Below the pieces are notes generated by a model. It was given only the letters and a program-made list of their open reading frames with translations, made no database searches and was not told where the DNA came from. From positions 3,224,001 through 3,288,000 of the forward strand of contig NZ_CP047173.1 of NCBI RefSeq assembly GCF_009834185.1: a stretch of 64,000 nucleotides of DNA, in the 5' to 3' direction. Of this stretch, positions 59,763-64,000 are shown one piece after another (position 1 is the stretch's first letter; every line of letters starts with the position of its first letter). The position numbers were made by a program, and so were the translations under genes. Source of the stretch: Rathayibacter sp. VKM Ac-2760. GTDB lineage: Bacteria > Actinomycetota > Actinomycetes > Actinomycetales > Microbacteriaceae.

Positions 59763-60779
59763 ATGAGCCCCCGCCACCCGCACCTCCCGCCAGACCTGCC
59801 CGACCGCGCCCGGCGGAACCGCCGCTCCGCCGATCGGCGGCCCGCCCCGCGGCCGTTCCAGCGCAGGCTCCAAGACAGTGTTCCCGCCGGCCCCGCCTCC
59901 GCCGACCGCAGCGCGTCCGGCCGCCGGCCACTGCGGGCGGGATCGCTGCGCCTCACCCGCCTCCGACTCACGCCGCTGCAGTGGATCGGCGGTGGCATCA
60001 CCGCCTTCTTCGCGCTCGTCGCCTTGCTCTCCGGCGGGCCGTGGTCCGCGCTGGTCATGATCGCCCTCGTCGTCCTCGTCACGGCGGCCTACGGTGTGCT
60101 CCTGCGCCGCCCGACCTGGCTCGGACTGCCCCGCCGACGCCGGACGTCCGCGATGGCCGGCGGCGCGGCGATGCTCGCCCTGATCGTCGGCCTGTCGGCG
60201 TTCGGGTCGACGGCGACTACGGCGCCCACGGACGACCAGGCCGTCGCCTCCGGCCCCGAGAGCTCCGCGACACCCGCCGCCGCGCCGACCCGGACCGCGA
60301 CCCCGGCTCCCACTCCGACCTCGACTCCCAGCCCGACACCGACGGTCGTGATCACGACCGAGACGGTCACCGAGACCGCCCCGATCGCCCGCTCCTCGCG
60401 CACCGAGGATGACCCGAGCGCAGCCCAGGGCACCAGCACCGTCGTCGCCGGCGCCGACGGTGTGCTCACGCGCACCTTCGAGGTCGTGAAGCACGACGGC
60501 GCCGAGGTCTCCCGCTCGCAGCTCTCGGAGGCGGTCACCACCCCCGTCGTCGACGACGTCACCCGCGTCGGCACGCTCGTCCCCGCTCCCGCCCCCGTCC
60601 CCGAGCCGGTCGGCTGCCACTCCAGCTACGCCGGCGAGTGCGTCCCGATCGCCTCCGACGGCGACTGCGCCGCGGGCTCAGGCAACGGCCCCGTCTACAT
60701 CCAGGGTCCCGTCACGGTCGTCGGCCCCGACGACTACGACCTCGACCGCGACGGCGACGGCATCGCCTGCGACGCGTAG
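59763..60779 (+). CDS. membrane-anchored protein with G5 and excalibur-like calcium-binding domains
   Basis: A 338-residue surface protein. It has a long basic, disordered N terminus (about 1-72), two membrane segments (about 76-94 and 96-111), a third at about 128-148, a Thr/Pro-rich linker (TATPAPTPTSTPSPTPT), a G5 domain (LTRTFEVVKHDGAEVSRSQL...VTRVGT, about 230-280) and a C-terminal excalibur-like segment DYDLDRDGDGIACDA with DxDxDG calcium ligands. Two cysteines in GCHSSYAGECV and others may form disulfides. Probably involved in cell-wall attachment or hydrolysis. It is bracketed by inverted copies of one stem-loop family. Confidence 0.75.
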   Translation: MSPRHPHLPPDLPDRARRNRRSADRRPAPRPFQRRLQDSVPAGPASADRSASGRRPLRAGSLRLTRLRLTPLQWIGGGITAFFALVALLSGGPWSALVMIALVVLVTAAYGVLLRRPTWLGLPRRRRTSAMAGGAAMLALIVGLSAFGSTATTAPTDDQAVASGPESSATPAAAPTRTATPAPTPTSTPSPTPTVVITTETVTETAPIARSSRTEDDPSAAQGTSTVVAGADGVLTRTFEVVKHDGAEVSRSQLSEAVTTPVVDDVTRVGTLVPAPAPVPEPVGCHSSYAGECVPIASDGDCAAGSGNGPVYIQGPVTVVGPDDYDLDRDGDGIACDA

Positions 60780-60791
60780 CCCTCTCCCCGC

Positions 60792-60852
60792 CGCGAGATG
60801 CCACTTGTGCACGCGACACGCCGTGAAAAGCGTGCACAAGTGGCATCTCGCG
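60792..60852. repeat. GAGATGCCACTTGTG stem-loop, copy 2
   Basis: A perfect 23-bp stem (60792-60814 with 60830-60852) and a 15-nt loop beginning GACACGCCGTG. Compared with copy 1 the inner stem is CACGC/GCGTG instead of AGCGC/GCGCT, a compensated change. It lies 12 nt after the G5-protein gene and 10 nt after the PAP2 stop (minus strand), in a bidirectional-terminator position. Confidence 0.9.
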
Positions 60853-60862
60853 GAGGAGCGGG

Positions 60863-61462
60863 TCAGCCGAGCAGGGTCCAGACGAGCGAGGCGAGCACGC
60901 CACCGACCAGGGCGCCCGCGATCACCTGGGCGGGGGTGTGCGCGCCGAGGCGGACGCGCGACCAGCCGGTCCAGAGCGCGATCGGCACGGTGACGAGCAG
61001 CGACCAGGGGCCGTAGGCGATCAGCACCACCACCGCGCAGGTCGCGACGACGGCGGCGTGACCCGACAGCTTCCAGCCGAGGTTGACGACCCCGATCACC
61101 AGGAGCACCACCACCGTCACCACGCCGAAGGTCGTGACCGCGGCCGGCGCCCCGAGCGCCACGAGCAGCGCCAGCCCGACGACGATCGAGACCAGCGCGA
61201 GCCCGATCGGCAGCGCCCGCTCGCGGCGGTCCGGCACGTGGTGGTCGCCGCGGATCCGCCCCGCGCGCATCAGCAGCCGCACGACGAGGTACGGCAGGAC
61301 CCCGACGAACAGCGCCGCCAGCGCACCCCAGGCCACCCCGAGCAGCGGCGGATCCGCGACCCGCGCCCCCACGATCAGCGGCACGACCATCGCGAGCACC
61401 GGCGGCGCGAACGCCTCCGTCGCCACCCGCGCCGCGAGCGGTCCGCGCCGGCCCACGGGCAC
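60863..61462 (-). CDS. PAP2-family membrane phosphatase-like protein
   Basis: A 199-residue protein with five or six hydrophobic segments and PAP2-like motifs: LGWKLSGHAAVV (SGHA motif with the catalytic His) and WSRVRLGAHTPAQVIAGALVGG (SRxxxxxH motif). The usual Asp after the second His is Gln here (HTPAQ), and the first basic motif is only weakly visible (DHHVPDRRER), so activity is uncertain. Possible lipid-phosphate phosphatase. GTG at 61462 or 61456; it begins right after uvrD on the same strand. Confidence 0.72.
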   Translation of the reverse strand: MPVGRRGPLAARVATEAFAPPVLAMVVPLIVGARVADPPLLGVAWGALAALFVGVLPYLVVRLLMRAGRIRGDHHVPDRRERALPIGLALVSIVVGLALLVALGAPAAVTTFGVVTVVVLLVIGVVNLGWKLSGHAAVVATCAVVVLIAYGPWSLLVTVPIALWTGWSRVRLGAHTPAQVIAGALVGGVLASLVWTLLG

Positions 61463-61467
61463 CCGGC

Positions 61468-63927
61468 TCAGAGCTTCTCGATCGGCGCGACCTTGATCAG
61501 CAGCTTCTTCGCGCCGACCTGGTCGAAGAGCACGTGCGCGACCCGCTTGCTGCCCTCGCCGGTGACCGCGTTGACGCGGCCCTCGCCGAAGTCGGTGTGC
61601 CGGATGCGGTCGCCCGCGATCAGCTCCAGGTCGCCGTTGTCCCGCACCATCCCGGTGATCCGGTTGGGGAACTCGCCCTTCGCCTTCGGCGCCGCGGCGA
61701 GCGCCTGGCGGAACTCGGTGTTCGACTTCGAGCGGCCGAAGCCGGGCCGCTGCGCGTTGAGCGCCCGCGGCTGGGTGCCGCCGCGCGAGGTCGCCGCGCC
61801 CGGCGACTGCCGCCACTGGATCAGCTCGGACGGGATCTCCTGCAGGAACCGGCTCGGCATCGCGACCGACGTCTCGCCGTACTGCGCCCGGGTCATCGCG
61901 AGCGACAGGTAGAGCCGCTTGCGCGCGCGGGTGATGCCCACGTAGAACAGCCGCCGCTCCTCGGCCGGGCCGCCCGGCTCGTTCGCCGAGATGCGGTGCG
62001 GCAGCAGGTCCTCCTCGATCCCGGTGAGGAACACGGCGTCGTACTCGAGGCCCTTCGCGGTGTGCAGGGTCATCAGCGAGACGGTGCCGGAGTCGTCGTC
62101 GAGGTCGTCCGCCGCCGCGACGAGCGAGACCTCGGTGAGGAAGTCGACCAGCCCGCCGTCGGGGTTGTTGCGGGCGAACTCCTTGGTCACGGCGATGAGC
62201 TCGTCGACGTTCTCGGCGCGCGCCTCGTCCTGCGGGTCGCGGCTGGCGCGGAGCATGTCGATGTAGCCGCTGCGGGAGAGCAGCGCCGACAGCACCTCGT
62301 GCACCTTCGCCTCGCCCTCGGGCCGCGCCGGGTCGAGCATCAGCGCGCACTCGTCGAGCAGGGTCGCCAGGTCGACGATCGCCTTCGTCACCTTCGGCCC
62401 CATGCCCAGCGACCCGGCGTTGCGCATCGCCTCGCGCAGGGTCACCGCGTTGGTGTCCGCGAAGGACTGCAGCTGCGCCTCCGTCGCCGGGCCGATGCCG
62501 CGCTTGGGCGTGTTCATGATTCGGCGCAGCGCCAGCACATCGGCCGGGTTCGCGACGGTGATCAGGTAGGCGAGCGCGTCCTTGATCTCGGCGCGCTCGT
62601 AGAACTTGGTGCCGCCGAGGATCCGGTAGGGCAGCGCCGAGCGGATGAAGATCTCCTCCAGCGCACGGGTCTGCGCGTTGGTGCGGTAGAACACGGCGAT
62701 CTCGTCGTAGCCGGTGCCGGCCGCGTGGATCCGGGCGATCTCGTCGACGACGAACTGCGCCTCGTCGTGACCCGAGTACCCGGTATAGCCGACGATCTTC
62801 TCGCCCTCGCCGCTGGCCGACCAGAGGTTCTTCGCGCGGCGGTCGAAGTTGTTCGAGATGACGGCGTTCGCGGCCGAGAGGATGTTCTGCGTCGAGCGGT
62901 AGTTCTGCTCGAGCAGGATCACCCGGCAGCCGGGGAAGTCGCGCTCGAACTCGACGATGTTCCGGATGTCCGCCCCGCGGAACGCGTAGATCGACTGGTC
63001 CGAGTCGCCCACCACGGTGAGCGAGGCCCCGGGGATCGAGCCGTCGGCCGTCACCGGGCCGCGGTAGGGCCGGTCGAAGGCGGCGGCCGCGATCGTCGCC
63101 GGCGGCACCGCCCGGGTCAGCTCGTGGATCAGCGAGTACTGCGCGTGGTTCGTGTCCTGGTACTCGTCGACCATCACGTGCCGGAACCGGCGCTGGTACT
63201 TCGCCGCGACGTGCGGGAAGGCGCGGAAGAGGTAGACCGTCTGCGCGATCAGGTCGTCGAAGTCGAAGGCGTTCGCGCTCTCGAGGGCGCGCGAGTAGGC
63301 GCGGAAGACCTGGAGGAACATCTCCTCGTTCGGGTCGCTCATGTTCGCGGTCCGCGCGTAGGAGTCGACATCGGCGAGCTCGTTCTTGAGCTTGGAGATC
63401 TTCGCCGAGGCGCTCGCGACCGTGATGCCGAGCGAGTCCGCCTCGAGGTCCTTCACGATCCGCTTGAGCAGCGCCCGCTGATCGCCGGAGTCGTAGATGG
63501 TGAACGACGAGGTCATGCCGAAGTTCTCGGCCTCGCGGCGCAGGATCCGCACGCAGGCGGAGTGGAAGGTGGAGATCCACATCCCCTCGGCGGCCTGGCC
63601 GACGATCTTCTCGACCCGCTCGCGCATCTCGGCGGCGGCCTTGTTGGTGAAGGTGATCGCGAGGATCTGGCTGGGCCACGCCTCGCCGCTGCCGAGCAGG
63701 CTCGCGATGCGCCGGGTGAGCACGCTCGTCTTGCCCGAGCCGGCACCCGCGACGATGAGCAGCGCGTCGCCGCGGTACTCGACCGCCTCGCGCTGCTGCG
63801 GGTTGAGACCCGCCACGAGCCGCTCGTGCTCGGGGTCGGTGCGCGCGGAGTCGCCGGAGGGCCCGCCGGGCACGCCGACGACGACCGGGGTGGCGCGGGA
63901 ATCGCTCGGATCGAAGAGGAGGCTCAT
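61468..63927 (-). CDS. pcrA: UvrD/PcrA-type ATP-dependent DNA helicase
   Basis: Superfamily 1A 3'-5' helicase for repair and replication. The 819 residues include the Q motif GLNPQQREAV, Walker A GAGSGKTS (61-68), Walker B VDEYQDTNHAQY, GDSDQSIYAFRGAD, the motif LEQNYRST and motif V/VI MTLHTAKGLEYDAVF and RRLFYVGITRARKRL. The C terminus ends with a PcrA Tudor-like domain (DFGEGRVNAVTGEGSKRVAHVLF). GGAGGGAC ribosome site before the ATG; -10-like TACACT at 63943-63938. Called pcrA; uvrD or uvrD1 are equivalent names. Confidence 0.95.
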   Translation of the reverse strand: MSLLFDPSDSRATPVVVGVPGGPSGDSARTDPEHERLVAGLNPQQREAVEYRGDALLIVAGAGSGKTSVLTRRIASLLGSGEAWPSQILAITFTNKAAAEMRERVEKIVGQAAEGMWISTFHSACVRILRREAENFGMTSSFTIYDSGDQRALLKRIVKDLEADSLGITVASASAKISKLKNELADVDSYARTANMSDPNEEMFLQVFRAYSRALESANAFDFDDLIAQTVYLFRAFPHVAAKYQRRFRHVMVDEYQDTNHAQYSLIHELTRAVPPATIAAAAFDRPYRGPVTADGSIPGASLTVVGDSDQSIYAFRGADIRNIVEFERDFPGCRVILLEQNYRSTQNILSAANAVISNNFDRRAKNLWSASGEGEKIVGYTGYSGHDEAQFVVDEIARIHAAGTGYDEIAVFYRTNAQTRALEEIFIRSALPYRILGGTKFYERAEIKDALAYLITVANPADVLALRRIMNTPKRGIGPATEAQLQSFADTNAVTLREAMRNAGSLGMGPKVTKAIVDLATLLDECALMLDPARPEGEAKVHEVLSALLSRSGYIDMLRASRDPQDEARAENVDELIAVTKEFARNNPDGGLVDFLTEVSLVAAADDLDDDSGTVSLMTLHTAKGLEYDAVFLTGIEEDLLPHRISANEPGGPAEERRLFYVGITRARKRLYLSLAMTRAQYGETSVAMPSRFLQEIPSELIQWRQSPGAATSRGGTQPRALNAQRPGFGRSKSNTEFRQALAAAPKAKGEFPNRITGMVRDNGDLELIAGDRIRHTDFGEGRVNAVTGEGSKRVAHVLFDQVGAKKLLIKVAPIEKL

Positions 63928-64000
63928 GTCCCTCCGAGTGTAGATCGACCCTCCGACACCCGGCGCTGGACGCCGCGCCGGTCAGGCGGCGCGCGGCCGC

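Noticed and set aside
59600..60852. Insertion sequence or composite transposon with terminal inverted repeats
   Set aside because: No transposase is encoded, the ends are self-complementary hairpins and no target-site duplication is visible.
63928..64000. 3' end of another minus-strand gene ending near 63982
   Set aside because: A TCA at 63982-63984 could be a stop codon, but only five preceding codons are in the window, too few to support a gene.

Overview
The window is a high-GC (about 70%) actinobacterial chromosome segment. Several features point to the family Microbacteriaceae (Rathayibacter, Clavibacter or Curtobacterium-like). These are mycothiol synthesis (mshD), a GlnR-type orphan regulator, SigK/RskA, mycobacteria-like gene orders (glnR-mshD; ppk-MutT1; uvrD, sucC-sucD, luciferase-like oxidoreductase, DUF6350-purN-purH), and many leaderless promoters with a TANNNT box about 6 nt before the start codon. 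The genus is an inference. I see no rRNA, prophage, insertion sequence, CRISPR array or plasmid functions. It reads as core chromosome with unusually rich intergenic palindromes.

Layout. 1-9.5 kb: small membrane proteins, glnR-mshD, then a phosphate block (ppk, a Nudix/phosphohistidine phosphatase, pstSCAB). ppk and pstS each carry a PHO-box-like direct repeat. 9.6-14.5 kb: sigK-rskA with a membrane protein, a conserved actinobacterial protein, tRNA-Lys and small genes. 14.5-20.1 kb: DUF445 and an aldose epimerase, and a DeoR-type repressor divergent from galT-galK (Leloir pathway). 20.3-24.2 kb: YbaK deacylase, alcohol dehydrogenase, pxpABC (5-oxoprolinase). 24.5-28.4 kb: one-carbon block, with folD and glyA behind a ZTP riboswitch, divergent from purU. 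29-38.6 kb: two paralogous cell-wall-anchored subtilases around a glycosyltransferase and a flavin oxidoreductase, bordered by one palindrome family. 39-46.6 kb: icd, an acetyltransferase with an alkyltransferase-like protein, a heterodimeric ABC exporter, and a membrane-DDAH fusion. 46.6-47.4 kb: an array of seven hairpins. 47.4-51 kb: purH, purN and a frameshifted DUF6350 gene. 51-60.8 kb: a two-repeat TMEM175-like channel, an oxidoreductase, sucD-sucC, MpaB-like, Usp, an acyl-CoA ligase and a G5/calcium-binding protein. 60.8-64 kb: PAP2 and the helicase UvrD/PcrA.

Themes. Phosphate supply (pstSCAB, ppk) looks PHO-regulated. Purine and folate metabolism (folD, glyA, purU, purN, purH) is spread over two blocks, one under ZTP control. 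Galactose use (galT, galK, epimerase) adjoins its probable repressor. The two subtilase genes share a 13-bp palindrome in their leaders, suggesting a common regulator.

The most novel-looking material is non-coding. At least four families of stem-loops occur. In two of them the stem sequences change in a compensating way between copies while an asymmetric loop is kept. The strongest case is the alternating seven-hairpin array downstream of purH.
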